Shown: positions 1-9,020, counted from the stretch's first letter. The stretch is 64,000 nucleotides of DNA from Bacillus mobilis (GCF_001884045.1 NZ_MACF01000119.1:124001-188000), one strand, 5' to 3'. The notes: generated from the sequence alone by a model not told the origin. Program-made: numbers and translations.

Positions 1-173
1 TTCCTTATAAAAGCATTACACAATTTAGCATTGAAACAGCTGGGCATTTCGATTTAGATGCTGAGCTAAAAATTTGGGTATCTAGTTTGAGTACGCCAAT
101 TACGAAAGAATTTAAAGGTGACGATAGTGTTTTAAGCATTCAAAAAGCGTTAGTAACATATACGACAAAATAA
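1..173 (+). CDS. PH domain protein (bPH_1/DUF1696-like), C-terminal fragment
   Basis: The window opens inside this gene. Reading codons from position 3 gives 56 residues ending at TAA 171-173. The visible part contains AGHFDLDAELKIWVS and ends IQKALVTYTTK. This AGHFDLDAEL segment followed by a final helix is what I know from small cytosolic bacterial pleckstrin-homology proteins (bPH_1, about 125 aa, function unknown). The N-terminal half lies outside the window, so no start or promoter can be judged. It converges on the acetyltransferase gene that follows, sharing a hairpin terminator. Confidence 0.6.
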   Translation, partial: PYKSITQFSIETAGHFDLDAELKIWVSSLSTPITKEFKGDDSVLSIQKALVTYTTK

Positions 174-269
174 CGTCTTTTTGTATGTTTATTCACATCT
201 GAAATTACTAACCCGAGTATTTTGGAAGAATATGCATTGAATTTGTATATTTAATCTTAAATAACATAA

Positions 270-302
270 AAAGGTAAAGCGTATTTTAAATGCTTTACCT
301 TT
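270..302. terminator. bidirectional rho-independent terminator
   Basis: Arms AAAGGTAAAGC (270-280) and GCTTTACCTTT (292-302) pair perfectly around an 11-nt loop, with a T-rich run after the right arm and A-rich sequence before the left. It lies between the convergent PH-domain gene and the GNAT gene; the GNAT stop codon (295-297) is inside the right arm. Confidence 0.75.
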
Positions 303-768
303 CTTTTTTGTAATAAATAAGTGTAGTTTTATCATTTAATTTCTTTATTATTTCCGTTCTTTTATACCCCATCTTTTCGTATAGAAAACAATTTCTTTCT
401 TCTTCTAAAATCGTAGCAAGTTCAAAACTCCGTACTTCTGGAAACATCTTTTCAATTAGAATAAGTACCTTCTGAGCGATTCCTTTCCCTTGATAGTTTG
501 GATGAATGAACATTGGACTAATCCAAAATTTATATGGTATTTCTTTTTGAGATATACATATCGCTCCAACAAGATTAGAATCTATTATGATCTTATAATA
601 GTTACTGCTGGGATTATTTATCCTTAAAATAGTTTTTTCAATGAATTCATTTGCTGGATTTGTATTATAGTCTTTATATTTATTTAATAAAGGGTTAAAT
701 GAGTCTTTTTGCATTTGAAATAAAACTGCTGCATCATTTTCTATCGCCTTCTTTAAACTAATCTCCAT
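295..768 (-). CDS. GNAT family N-acetyltransferase
   Basis: 157 aa starting MEISLKKAIENDAAVLFQM, a normal length for a single GNAT domain that moves an acetyl group from acetyl-CoA to an amine. The acetyl-CoA binding motif A is visible around residues 85-110 (MFIHPNYQGKGIAQKVL, the Q/R-x-x-G-x-G/A pattern), and the C-terminal LYEKMGYKRTE matches motif B, including the conserved aromatic. The substrate cannot be inferred. The gene ends in a bidirectional hairpin and follows the YfiT-like gene by one base, so the two are probably co-transcribed. Confidence 0.8.
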   Translation of the reverse strand: MEISLKKAIENDAAVLFQMQKDSFNPLLNKYKDYNTNPANEFIEKTILRINNPSSNYYKIIIDSNLVGAICISQKEIPYKFWISPMFIHPNYQGKGIAQKVLILIEKMFPEVRSFELATILEEERNCFLYEKMGYKRTEIIKKLNDKTTLIYYKKER

Positions 769-769
769 G

Positions 770-1291
770 TTACCAATTTAGTCGTTTTCTTAATGAAGTT
801 ATATGAGCAGTATGATGACGTCCGTGCCATGCATATAGTCCAATTGCAGCAGCAAGTTTTGTTTCACCGGTATCTGGATGGTTAAATGTCTTTTCTAAAT
901 CTTCCAGTTCTAGAGAATATAAAAGGTTAACCCATCTTTTATGTAATGAATCTAACATTACTAGTGAAACATCTACTGGTAATTTAGAATCAGGTAGTTC
1001 TGCCCACTTCTCTTCTTTATATGGTTTAATCGTTGGATTCTTTTCTGTTAGTGCTAATTTAAAACGTATGTAGCTGTTCATATGGCTATCAACAACGTGA
1101 TGTACAACTTGACGTACTGTCCATCCACCAACTCGATACGGTGTGTCTAACTGCTTCTGATCTAAATCTTTGATTGCCTTTGTTAGTTCATCAGGTAAAT
1201 CTTCAATTTCTTGAATCCATGTATCAATCATTTCTTCAGTTATAGGACGTTTGTAAGTAAATTGGCCAATTGGATAACGTAAATCATTCAT
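770..1291 (-). CDS. bstA: YfiT/BstA-type DinB-fold metal enzyme (putative bacillithiol S-transferase)
   Basis: 173 aa. I place the start at ATG 1291 ([11 protein letters not shown]) because AAGGGGG lies 7 bases upstream; a longer in-frame version from 1345 has no such site. The protein closely resembles my recollection of B. subtilis YfiT, including [18 protein letters not shown] and the C-terminal [10 protein letters not shown], which supply the three histidines of the DinB-fold metal site. YfiT/BstA proteins are reported as bacillithiol S-transferases (thiol conjugation, detoxification, cytosol). It sits between a broken GNAT gene upstream and an intact GNAT gene downstream. Confidence 0.85.
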   Translation of the reverse strand: MNDLRYPIGQFTYKRPITEEMIDTWIQEIEDLPDELTKAIKDLDQKQLDTPYRVGGWTVRQVVHHVVDSHMNSYIRFKLALTEKNPTIKPYKEEKWAELPDSKLPVDVSLVMLDSLHKRWVNLLYSLELEDLEKTFNHPDTGETKLAAAIGLYAWHGRHHTAHITSLRKRLNW

Positions 1292-1806
1292 GAATAAGTC
1301 CCCCTTATTATAAGCGCGAAGTATTTCTCCATATATAATGTACAAACTTCACATGTTCCCCGTTTAATTCTACAGAATTTGTATCTGCTTCGTTTTACAA
1401 TTTGTGATGCGAGATTATTAGTAGTTGTTTTAGCAAGAACTTCATTAATTTCATTATTTTTCGCTACTTTTAACACTAATTGTACAGCTGCTGTTGCAAC
1501 TCCTTTTTTAGTAAACTTTTCTCCGACTCGATACCCTAACGAGCTACTTCGAGTTTCCGTATCTATATTTACTAAATTTATTCGTCCTACAATTTCTTTT
1601 TCTTCATTACGAATTAAATAGAAATAAGAATCTCCATCCGCTTGTTCTATTAATAAATCATCTAGTAGTTTTTGAAAATATTCAAAATCAAAATATTGCG
1701 AGCCACGATTTGGTACCATTGTTTCAAAAAAAGATTTATTCGTAAGTTCAAACGTAAATAAATCTTTCGCATCGTGTTTCTTTAATTGTTCTATATATAT
1801 TTTCAT
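1288..1806 (-). pseudogene. GNAT acetyltransferase with frameshifted C-terminus
   Basis: The frame from ATG 1806 (MKIYIEQLKKHDAKDLF) encodes a RimJ/RimL-like GNAT: motif A is YRVGEKFTKKGVATAAV and is followed by TTNNLASQIV. After that point the family normally continues L-x-K-x-G-F, but here the frame reads KRSRYKFCRIKRG and runs to 1288, into the next gene. The +1 frame from about 1405 encodes a perfectly plausible GNAT tail, [22 protein letters not shown], ending at a stop at 1308-1310 just before the next gene's ribosome site. A small out-of-frame deletion that removed the L-x-K-x-G-F segment explains this. The ancestral end would be 1308. The product may still fold in part, but motif B is lost. 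Confidence 0.75.
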
Positions 1807-1869
1807 CTCGCTTACCCCTTCTATATCTACTAACTGTTATATATTCTTTTTTAATCAACTATTTTCCTT

Positions 1870-3187
1870 CTATTTCTTTCGCTTCAGTAACACAGCAAGT
1901 AGCACTTTTGGATGAAATAGGTGCAATGGACTACGAATTAAATTCATTACTCTTACCAATCGAATGTAAACGTCAGAATCAGTTGCAGATAGTTGATATA
2001 TTTGTTTCGTATACCATAGCTGAAATTTTTGCTTTATCGTTAATTCTCTTTTTAGCTGAGGATGACGTGATATTTCCGTTGTAGTCATTTCCCACGGCGT
2101 TTGTATGATATGAGCGGTCCTTTTATAAAACTGCTGTGTAAATGCTTTGCTTTTGTCTTCTTTGCAAAAGTAACTGTAATTGGTGAGCCTCCATAGCAGC
2201 AACTGAAACACCTTGCCCGAAAACAGGATCGAAACGACAATGTGCATCCCCAACTACTAACAGTCTTTCGGGTAGATCATTCACTAAATCAAATCGCCGA
2301 CGTACTTGATAAGGAATTTTGTACGTTTTGATATCTGAAATGGCTTCTGCTTTATTTAGAAAATCTGTAACATTAGAGATTGATAGGTTTTCAGCGAAAT
2401 TATAAAAATCTTCATCAGTTTGTGGTGCTTTCTCATTTGCGTACCCGCTGAAAGTAATAAAATAACGATGATCCTCGATTGTTTGAATAAGAACACCATA
2501 CGGATTGTCAGGGAAACTTGGAGACATTAGCATATTACAACAGTCAAATTTCTCATTTTCTTTGAGTTTAAACAGTCTAGTTGCGTAAAATAAATCAATA
2601 CGCACTTTCTCTTCTTGCACTTCGATATTGTGTTCGCCTAACCAAGCTATACTTTTTGAACCAAATCCACTCGCATCAACGACAATATCTGCTTGGATTT
2701 CTTCCTGCGAGCTAGTTTCTATACATTTAGCTTTTACTCCACATACTTTGTTTAGATTTCTATCTACTAATAACCCTTCAACCGATGTTCTATATTTAGT
2801 CGTAACATTGGAAATACCATCAATTCGTTTTTGGATATGCCATTCAAGCAAAAACCTACTTTGTTGGATCATATGTACTTTTCCTATGAATTGCTGTTTC
2901 CATAAACGAAATTGGTGCCATTTTATATCACGAGTAAAATTATTTACGATACTACCGGCTTCAATTAGTTCATTAGTGATAGCAGGAAACAATTCCTCAA
3001 TTGCTTTTTCTCCACCCTTTAATAACACATGGGGATGACTACTTTGCGGAACTCTTTTTCTCGAAGCTTTTCCATCCCATCTTTCACCAGCTTCTATAAT
3101 GATTACTTCTTTAAAAGTAGTTGATAATGCTTTTGCTGCGAGTTTCCCTGCGATACTTCCGCCAATCACAATAGCCTTATTAAACAT
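1870..3187 (-). pseudogene. FAD-dependent monooxygenase-like protein, frameshifted
   Basis: The frame from ATG 3187 begins MFNKAIVIGGSIAGKLAAK, a GxGxxG-type Rossmann FAD site, and contains the second flavin motif LLVVGDAHCRFDPVFGQG (about residues 313-330). It stops early at 2123 after HQLQLLLQRRQKQ. An overlapping frame carries on from KEDKSKAFTQQFYKRTAHI to a stop at 1870 and supplies the missing C-terminal helical part. The switch lies near 2155-2170, in AAAGAAGACAAAAG. Joined, the product would be about 438 aa, normal for 2-polyprenyl-6-methoxyphenol-hydroxylase-like flavoproteins. Either a one-base indel inactivated it or the sequence has an error there. Confidence 0.75.
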
Positions 3188-3202
3188 ATTTTCCTCCTTA
3201 AT

Positions 3203-3240
3203 GAAAAAAGATCCTGCCTTGTATGAATGAAACAGGATCT
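3203..3240 (-). terminator. terminator after uppP
   Basis: AGATCCTG (3209-3216) pairs with CAGGATCT (3233-3240). Read on the minus strand the stem is followed by six T, placing it just past the uppP stop and before the flavoprotein gene. Confidence 0.65.
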
Positions 3241-3258
3241 AAACGAATAGTTAATACA

Positions 3259-4038
3259 TTAAAACACGTTAGTATATTGCAACGTTAAAATTAAAATACC
3301 TAATCCCCATACGTAGTACGCGAATACTTTTAAAGAGTGACGTTTTAAGTATTGAATCATCCATGAAACAGCTATGTAACCGAAAAATGCTGCTGATAAC
3401 GTTCCGACGATTAAAGATGTACTGGAAATAGATTCTGCTTTCCCTTGATAAACATCTGCTAATTGCAAAATGATAGCTCCGACAATGGCTGGAGTTGATA
3501 ACAAGAAAGAAAAGTAAGCAGCAGTTTCACGGTCTAACTTCCTCCATAATGCAGCGACGATTGTCATTCCAGAACGAGAAATTGCCGGGAAAATAGCAGC
3601 TGCTTGAAAAGAACCGATAATTAATGCATCTTTATATGTAATGTCATCCATTTTTTTACGACCATTTTTTTGTTTATCGGCCATATATAGAAATAAACCT
3701 GTCACTAAAAACTCCCAACCAATCGTAATACCTGTTTTAGAAATATCTTCAAAGAAGTCTTTAAATAACAATCCAATTACAACTGCGGGTATCGTTCCGA
3801 CAATAAGTAATAGCATTAGTTTTGAAAATGGATTTTTAATTAAATATATAAATTCTTTTTTGTAATAAATAAACACCGCAAGCAAAGTCCCAATATGCAG
3901 CATCGTATCTAAAAACAATCCGGCTTCATCTAATTGAAACAAATGTCTTCCTAAATAAAGATGACCTGTACTACTTATCGGTAAAAATTCTGTTAAACCT
4001 TGTATGATCCCTAATATAAAAGCTTCTAACCAATTCAT
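3259..4038 (-). CDS. uppP: Undecaprenyl-diphosphatase UppP (BacA family)
   Basis: 259 aa integral membrane protein. It begins MNWLEAFILGIIQGLTEFLPISSTGHL, whose GLTEFLPISSTGH stretch is the BacA signature, and the second signature (PAISRSGMTIVAAL) follows near residue 155. About eight hydrophobic segments are visible. UppP dephosphorylates undecaprenyl pyrophosphate at the membrane, recycling the lipid carrier for peptidoglycan and teichoic acid synthesis and giving bacitracin tolerance. B. cereus group genomes usually carry several copies, and a BcrC-type enzyme with the same reaction is at 16422-17021. It appears monocistronic, with its own terminator. Confidence 0.93.
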   Translation of the reverse strand: MNWLEAFILGIIQGLTEFLPISSTGHLYLGRHLFQLDEAGLFLDTMLHIGTLLAVFIYYKKEFIYLIKNPFSKLMLLLIVGTIPAVVIGLLFKDFFEDISKTGITIGWEFLVTGLFLYMADKQKNGRKKMDDITYKDALIIGSFQAAAIFPAISRSGMTIVAALWRKLDRETAAYFSFLLSTPAIVGAIILQLADVYQGKAESISSTSLIVGTLSAAFFGYIAVSWMIQYLKRHSLKVFAYYVWGLGILILTLQYTNVF

Positions 4039-4170
4039 GATAGTCCCCTTTCTCGTTTGCTTGTACCAATATATGAAGGTTAAATTTTCGATATGAAAAA
4101 AACTATATTTCTCTATGAATTTACTTTCATTTTATGGATATATATGTAAAAAGAGGTCAGGAGGGTTACT

Positions 4171-4377
4171 ATGTGGCAACATACGAAATTCGGCAATGTA
4201 TTACTTTGGATAGGACCAATCTTTGTGTTTGTGGGGTTATGTATGACAAATGTTATTTCAGATATTCCTTTTTTTGAAGGGAAACATAAAACGCTTGGAA
4301 TTATAATTTTATTTATAGGGCTTTTCTGTTTAATTGCTGCTAATCATTTTAAAAAAGGAGAAAGAAATGAAGAATGA
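4171..4377 (+). CDS. Small two-helix membrane protein, unknown
   Basis: 68 aa from ATG 4171, preceded by AGGAGGG. Two hydrophobic helices are visible, about residues 9-27 (VLLWIGPIFVFVGLCMT) and 41-57 (LGIIILFIGLFCLIAAN), followed by a charged tail KKGERNEE. I do not recognise a family. The promoter is divergent from uppP, and a bidirectional hairpin ends it against the GIY-YIG gene. Confidence 0.65.
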   Translation: MWQHTKFGNVLLWIGPIFVFVGLCMTNVISDIPFFEGKHKTLGIIILFIGLFCLIAANHFKKGERNEE

Positions 4378-4384
4378 AACAATA

Positions 4385-4422
4385 AAAAAACAATCCTAGT
4401 ATATGTGCTAGGATTGTTTTTT
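4385..4422. terminator. bidirectional terminator
   Basis: AAAACAATCCTAG (4387-4399) pairs with CTAGGATTGTTTT (4408-4420), flanked by A-run and T-run, so it can serve both the upstream plus-strand gene and the minus-strand gene ending at 4428. Confidence 0.85.
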
Positions 4423-4427
4423 GTTAC

Positions 4428-4808
4428 TTATTTATAAAACACTTTATCAACGTTATATTTTGCTTTATATTCATTAATAATGTATGTTTCATAAATTTCT
4501 CTTTCTGTTGGATCTTCTACGATACATGCATCAATGCGGTATACTTCATCACGGTGATTTTTAATTGGTGAAACATTGTCTTCAAAATGCTTCTTAATAC
4601 GTTGTCTAATTTTACGGGCTTTACCTACGAAAAGAAGTTCGTCATTAATATTGTAAAACATAAAAATGCCGCCTTTATCTCTAGGGAACAAGTGGAAATC
4701 GATAAAACCATTAATTGGAGTGATTATTGGCTCGTCTCCTTTAAAAACTTGTTTACGTTCAGTAATTGAAACGTTAGCTTCAGGAATATTAATTTTAATC
4801 AAGTTCAT
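4428..4808 (-). CDS. GIY-YIG nuclease-like protein
   Basis: 126 aa. The core reads GGIFMFYNINDELLFVGKA followed by RKIRQRIKKHF, a UvrC-like GIY-YIG module in which the first tyrosine is present as F-x-Y and the catalytic arginine follows in the RKIRQRI helix. An acidic ETYIINEYKAKYN segment follows. Such short stand-alone GIY-YIG proteins are annotated as nucleotide excision repair endonuclease-like, but the biochemical role is unproved. No partner gene is nearby. The variant catalytic triad leaves nuclease activity uncertain. Confidence 0.7.
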   Translation of the reverse strand: MNLIKINIPEANVSITERKQVFKGDEPIITPINGFIDFHLFPRDKGGIFMFYNINDELLFVGKARKIRQRIKKHFEDNVSPIKNHRDEVYRIDACIVEDPTEREIYETYIINEYKAKYNVDKVFYK

Positions 4809-4885
4809 TCACGTCCTCTTTTATTATAAATATAAATAATAGCATACATATGTAAGAAAAGCTACGTTCAGAGGCATATTTCATT

Positions 4886-5449
4886 TTATAATTCAAATAT
4901 TATAGGAGTATCATGTAAACTCTTCTTCCAAATCATATGATCACTTGATTCTCCCCAATAATCCTTCAGTACATAACTAGGCTCTCCAAACTTCTTTGTC
5001 CATATACTTTGCGCTTTTTTGTATCCACTATCTAAACAGTATTCTGTTATTCCTCTGCTAAGTAATGTAATATACATTGCATTTAGTAATACATTTCCTA
5101 TGCCCTTTCGTTGATATTCAGGTAGTACAAATACGGTTCCTATTTCATATAAATCTTTAAGAACACCGCCTGTACAACTATGAATCAATGTACTTGCTGG
5201 ACCGATTTCAATTGTTCCAATGATTTTATCGTTACTTGTATCAATTGCTAATAAAAAGTAACGACTTTCTCCGTTACTCTCCAAATCATTTTTCAAATAC
5301 TGCTTTTTCGTATGTATTTCATTTTCTATGTCATTCAATAATTTTGATAACCCTTCATTTTTAAATGTATGAGTAATAACAAGACGAAAAAACAAATTAA
5401 GTTCATCTAAATCATCCGAATTTGGCCTTCTTATTTTAACGTTATACAC
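4886..5449 (-). CDS. GNAT family N-acetyltransferase
   Basis: 187 aa. The acetyl-CoA binding segment is GTVFVLPEYQRKGIGNVLLNAM (residues about 124-145; Q-R-K-G-I-G matches the Q/R-x-x-G-x-G pattern). The C-terminal SGYKKAQSIWTKKFGEP replaces the usual Y-x-x-x-G-F. The N-terminus MYNVKIRRPNSDDLDELN is a typical first beta strand. Cytosolic; substrate unknown. It lies between the GIY-YIG gene and a membrane protein on the same strand, with about 40 bases to its upstream neighbour. Confidence 0.8.
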   Translation of the reverse strand: MYNVKIRRPNSDDLDELNLFFRLVITHTFKNEGLSKLLNDIENEIHTKKQYLKNDLESNGESRYFLLAIDTSNDKIIGTIEIGPASTLIHSCTGGVLKDLYEIGTVFVLPEYQRKGIGNVLLNAMYITLLSRGITEYCLDSGYKKAQSIWTKKFGEPSYVLKDYWGESSDHMIWKKSLHDTPIIFEL

Positions 5450-5488
5450 GACTTAAATCTCCAATCTTTGAAAATACATATGAAAATG

Positions 5489-6061
5489 TTAAGACAATAC
5501 TTTATATACTCTATTCAACATTATTCTACAAAGGCCTGCATAGAACCAACAATATAGAAAGCTCAGTATAAATATCGATAATATAATTTTTATATCCATA
5601 GTTGTATGAACAGTAGGACCTAATACAGGAAATCGAAAGACATCAAGAACGACCATAATTCCTATAAGTAAACATATCGCTGAAAAGGAAACCACCCAAA
5701 TCCTCCTCTTGAATTGTATAAAGGATACTCCTAACGCTATACCTAATAAACCTGTAGTAAAAGGAAAGACAATTAATTCACTTGGCTCAATAATAAATAT
5801 TAGGAGAATAGTAAGAATATAAGAAAGTATTCCCTCGCGAATAGAATAACAAATAGCTAAAAAAATCGGTAACGTAGCAAAAGGGCTAATAAATAAGCCA
5901 ATACCAGGGATTAAATTCCCCGCGGATTGAAAAATAGCAGCAAGTGAACCAAGTAACGCTGTAATAACTAACCTCTTTGCTGGTGTCACCTTTCTTTTGT
6001 GAACAAAATTCGTATCATGCGCGATCATCGGTTGAGACCAATAGTTTCTAAAGTGATTCAT
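5489..6061 (-). CDS. Integral membrane protein, ECF S-component-like topology
   Basis: 190 aa; ATG 6061 is chosen over TTG 6064 because AGGGGG is 6 bases upstream. A polar N-terminus of about 30 residues (with HKRKVTPAKR) is followed by five or six hydrophobic helices. The stretch LGSLAAIFQSAGNLIPGIGLF then PFATLPIFLAICYSIREG resembles substrate-binding (S) components of ECF vitamin transporters. No ECF ATPase genes or riboswitch are adjacent, so the substrate is unknown and the family call is tentative. Confidence 0.55.
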   Translation of the reverse strand: MNHFRNYWSQPMIAHDTNFVHKRKVTPAKRLVITALLGSLAAIFQSAGNLIPGIGLFISPFATLPIFLAICYSIREGILSYILTILLIFIIEPSELIVFPFTTGLLGIALGVSFIQFKRRIWVVSFSAICLLIGIMVVLDVFRFPVLGPTVHTTMDIKIILSIFILSFLYCWFYAGLCRIMLNRVYKVLS

Positions 6062-6194
6062 CAAAATCCCCCTAAAGATATATAATTTATCACTTTCTAT
6101 TTTTATTCATACACATTTTGTTTATTTATTACCTTCTTCAAGTAAACCATAGATAATTATTGTATTAAGAATGAATCTGCGAGTTTATATCATA

Positions 6195-7625
6195 TTAAGG
6201 AACAACTTCAAAAATAGTACCTTTGTTAAAATCAGTTACTTTCATAGAACCGTAAACTCCTAAATATAATCTAGTTTGATCTAAGTTTGTTCCTAAACTC
6301 ATAAAATAAGCTGCTTGTTCACCAAAATTATAATTAGTTTCAATAACTTGAAAATCATTACGTGTCCCATCTATACCAGCTCTAGAATAAGCTAACGCAC
6401 CCTTTATTGGAGACTGAGATTTTTCTTTCTTGGCAAGATCAGTAAACACGATACTACCCGTTAAATTAGGTATTGCAGTTCCCATATATGGCTGGACTCC
6501 TGTAAGTGAAGTTCCTCCAAATTTATCTGGTCTAGAATCTTTATGAAAATAACTGATTAGAGGTTGGATTCGCTTTGCGGATGTTTCTATTGTTTCATTA
6601 TAATAAGCCATTGTTCTCTCATCTAAAGTAGGATTCTCAGAACAGTGCCTTATAAAAGAAGTAGGTAATTCTCCTTCCCACCCTCTCCAACCAAAATTAA
6701 TAAATCCATATTGATCGGGAGTATCTCTTATTAAATGACTTTGAACAAGTTCGGTAACTGGTATTGGTTTATATTGAACAAAAGAAAAAATAGACTCTAC
6801 AATATCCTGTCCGACATTTCCGGCATATTTGATATATTGATTATAAAACCTTTGAAATGAAATGCCTGTTATATTTCGAACGCCTTTTGCAATTACCGTA
6901 AGTGTTTCTTGTATAGATAAAGGAAGTTCATTAAAGCGTGTAACTACTGGAGGATTGTTTATGGACGTATTTTTACTTACATCGATTTCAATTATTTTAC
7001 CCGCTATTTCTAAATCATCCTGACTTAAATTAAATGGATCATAGCCTGAACCGCCATCTCCATTTGTAAAAATCAGTTTTCCAGTCTCAGGTGAAAAGTT
7101 TAAGCTATTTACTCCATTATGATTAAAAAATGGCCGTTTTATATTCAGTAATGTTCGTCGCTTTTGAGGTTGACCGTTTGATTGTAAAATCCATTCTTCA
7201 ATTGTATCAATATGATCATATTGAGTATCTCTATTTATCCACTTTAAGTTTAAAGTTTTCGGGTCACACGAATTCGGTTTAAATTGTTCTGAAAGTGCAC
7301 CTGGTCCTTGAGTCCCAGTCATTGAATAATGAAGATAAAATAAGCCATTATGATTAAAGTGCGGATGAAACGCTAATCCCAGCAATCCGCGTTCATCATA
7401 ACCGCTACTAGCAACACCTTCTTCAAATGTGCCTAATTTAATAATTCGGTGACGAATATTTAAAAATGTCTTTATAGCTCCGTCTCCTATGTAAAAAACC
7501 TCTCCTAATTGAGTTGCGATAAATAGCCTTTCGGTCGATTCACCTGGAAGTATAGCTGCTTTTATTACAGTTGGTAAATTTAAGTTATGAACGATGGGCT
7601 GTAAACGAACCTTAACTTTTGTCAA
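6195..7625 (-). CDS. PQQ-dependent sugar dehydrogenase-like beta-propeller (GSDH family)
   Basis: 476 aa from a TTG start (7625), 9 bases after GAGGTG. The region DERGLLGLAFHPHFNHNGLFYLHYS (residues about 77-101) is the signature of the glucose/sorbosone dehydrogenase beta-propeller, and INFGWRGWEGELP near residue 310 is another conserved blade. No signal peptide is visible, unlike many secreted family members. Family enzymes oxidise aldoses with PQQ, but Bacillus makes no PQQ that I know of, so the cofactor and substrate are open. It appears to be monocistronic. Confidence 0.75.
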   Translation of the reverse strand: MTKVKVRLQPIVHNLNLPTVIKAAILPGESTERLFIATQLGEVFYIGDGAIKTFLNIRHRIIKLGTFEEGVASSGYDERGLLGLAFHPHFNHNGLFYLHYSMTGTQGPGALSEQFKPNSCDPKTLNLKWINRDTQYDHIDTIEEWILQSNGQPQKRRTLLNIKRPFFNHNGVNSLNFSPETGKLIFTNGDGGSGYDPFNLSQDDLEIAGKIIEIDVSKNTSINNPPVVTRFNELPLSIQETLTVIAKGVRNITGISFQRFYNQYIKYAGNVGQDIVESIFSFVQYKPIPVTELVQSHLIRDTPDQYGFINFGWRGWEGELPTSFIRHCSENPTLDERTMAYYNETIETSAKRIQPLISYFHKDSRPDKFGGTSLTGVQPYMGTAIPNLTGSIVFTDLAKKEKSQSPIKGALAYSRAGIDGTRNDFQVIETNYNFGEQAAYFMSLGTNLDQTRLYLGVYGSMKVTDFNKGTIFEVVP

Positions 7626-7827
7626 TTAACTGTACACCTCTTTTTATTCTTTTTAATAGAAGAATATGATTAGAGTAGTTCAATTAGTATCAAAACTATA
7701 GACGTGAAAGCGTGATATCCCTATTCGTATAATTCTGTTTTCTATTTAGCATCAATTAACTTACATTCCTTTTTATTACATTTTTTGATATGATACAAGT
7801 ATAAAATATAAATTAGGGGGACAATCA

Positions 7828-8085
7828 ATGGCAATCTTACTACAAATCATCGTACCACTTATATGTGCAATATACTTATTTACCCTCTATCGTAATAGTA
7901 CAATTGGAAAAGCCGCTTTTCTCTTAGCAGTCGTTATTGGGATTTTTGGTTTAGAGAATATCTTTCAATATGCTAGTTTAACAGATCATGCTGTTTATCC
8001 ATATTGGGGTGGTTTGAAGGCTGTAATCTTTGTTTTATCAGTTGTGTTTTTATTCAAAAGAACACCCACTCCATATAGTAATTAA
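7828..8085 (+). CDS. Small three-helix membrane protein, unknown
   Basis: 85 aa from ATG 7828 with TTAGGGGGAC upstream. Three hydrophobic segments are visible, about residues 2-20, 30-46 and 60-77 (LKAVIFVLSVVFLF), with short polar links. I recognise no family. It is followed by about 150 bases without a gene and then a Nudix gene on the same strand. Confidence 0.6.
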   Translation: MAILLQIIVPLICAIYLFTLYRNSTIGKAAFLLAVVIGIFGLENIFQYASLTDHAVYPYWGGLKAVIFVLSVVFLFKRTPTPYSN

Positions 8086-8239
8086 CTATAAGGGGTATCG
8101 ATAGCAGTTCGGAGAAAAACTACGCTAAGTAAATTTCGATAGGTAAAAAGCAGTTTTTGCCCAGTTATGATTAAACATGTTTATGAACAATTAATTATTT
8201 ATATTTATTTAAAGATTATTTTGTGGAGGAAGTTATGCA

Positions 8240-8689
8240 ATGAGAGCACCCTATCAAGTATTGATATTTCCTTATATAATAACTGATGATTCTATTCAAT
8301 ATGCTATTTTTAACCGAAGTGATTATGGTTATTGGCAAGGAATTGCTGGTGGTGGAGAAGATGGTGAGACCCCTATTGAATCAGCAAAACGAGAATCATT
8401 TGAAGAGGCTGGTATTTTAAGAGAATATCCTTATATTAAATTAGATTCTGTGTCTTCACTACCTGTAGAGGATGTAGTTGGGAAATTTCTTTGGGGAGAA
8501 GATGTTTATGTAATAAAAGAATTTTCTTTTGGAGTTAAAGTTCCTACAAAAAACATATTATTATCAAAAGAACACCTCAATTATAAATGGTTATGCTTTG
8601 AGGATGCAGTAACCCTTTTGAAATGGGATAGTAACAAAACAGCATTATGGGAATTAAACAAGAGGCTATTAAAACAATTAAAGTATTAG
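8240..8689 (+). CDS. Nudix hydrolase
   Basis: 149 aa from ATG 8240, ten bases after GGAGG. A complete Nudix box spans residues about 37-59: G-x5-E-x7-R-E-x2-E-E-x-G, read in the sequence as GGGEDGET then AKRESFEEAGI. Nudix enzymes hydrolyse nucleoside diphosphates linked to another group, using Mg2+ held by the REx2EE glutamates. The N-terminus (YQVLIFPYIITDDSIQYAIF) and C-terminal tryptophan-rich part resemble diadenosine polyphosphate or dinucleoside hydrolases, but the substrate cannot be fixed. Confidence 0.85.
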   Translation: MRAPYQVLIFPYIITDDSIQYAIFNRSDYGYWQGIAGGGEDGETPIESAKRESFEEAGILREYPYIKLDSVSSLPVEDVVGKFLWGEDVYVIKEFSFGVKVPTKNILLSKEHLNYKWLCFEDAVTLLKWDSNKTALWELNKRLLKQLKY

Positions 8690-8773
8690 CTAACAAAGCC
8701 TAAACAACTTCAAAAAACGTCAAACTATTATTTTGTTCTTGTTATTTCTAATTAATAAAGGTAGGTGTTACAT

Positions 8774-8953
8774 ATGTCCATAAATGTTATCTCAATTGTA
8801 TCAATAATAATTTGGATTGTGTTGATTACAGAACTGATAAAACCTTCAAAAGAACAAAACGGACGAAAAATAGTAACTTTATTATCTGCTGGTTCACTAT
8901 CAACGCTTATTTTGACGATTTCATTGATTCAAAATGTCCCGTTTTGGAATTAA
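8774..8953 (+). CDS. Small two-helix membrane protein, unknown
   Basis: 59 aa from ATG 8774 (MSINVISIVSIIIWIV); an in-frame GTG nine bases upstream overlaps the likely ribosome site AAAGGTAGG, so I prefer the ATG. Two hydrophobic helices (about 3-20 and 37-53) flank a charged loop KPSKEQNGRK. No recognisable family. It ends at a strong bidirectional terminator. Confidence 0.5.
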   Translation: MSINVISIVSIIIWIVLITELIKPSKEQNGRKIVTLLSAGSLSTLILTISLIQNVPFWN

Positions 8954-8985
8954 TAATGATCTAACTAACCAAATTAACTATAAAT

Positions 8986-9019
8986 AAAAAAAGATTAGGA
9001 GCGAATCCTAATCTTTTTT
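8986..9019. terminator. bidirectional terminator
   Basis: AAAAAAGATTAGGA (8987-9000) and TCCTAATCTTTTTT (9006-9019) pair perfectly around a 5-base loop, between two convergent genes. Confidence 0.9.
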
Positions 9020-9020
9020 A

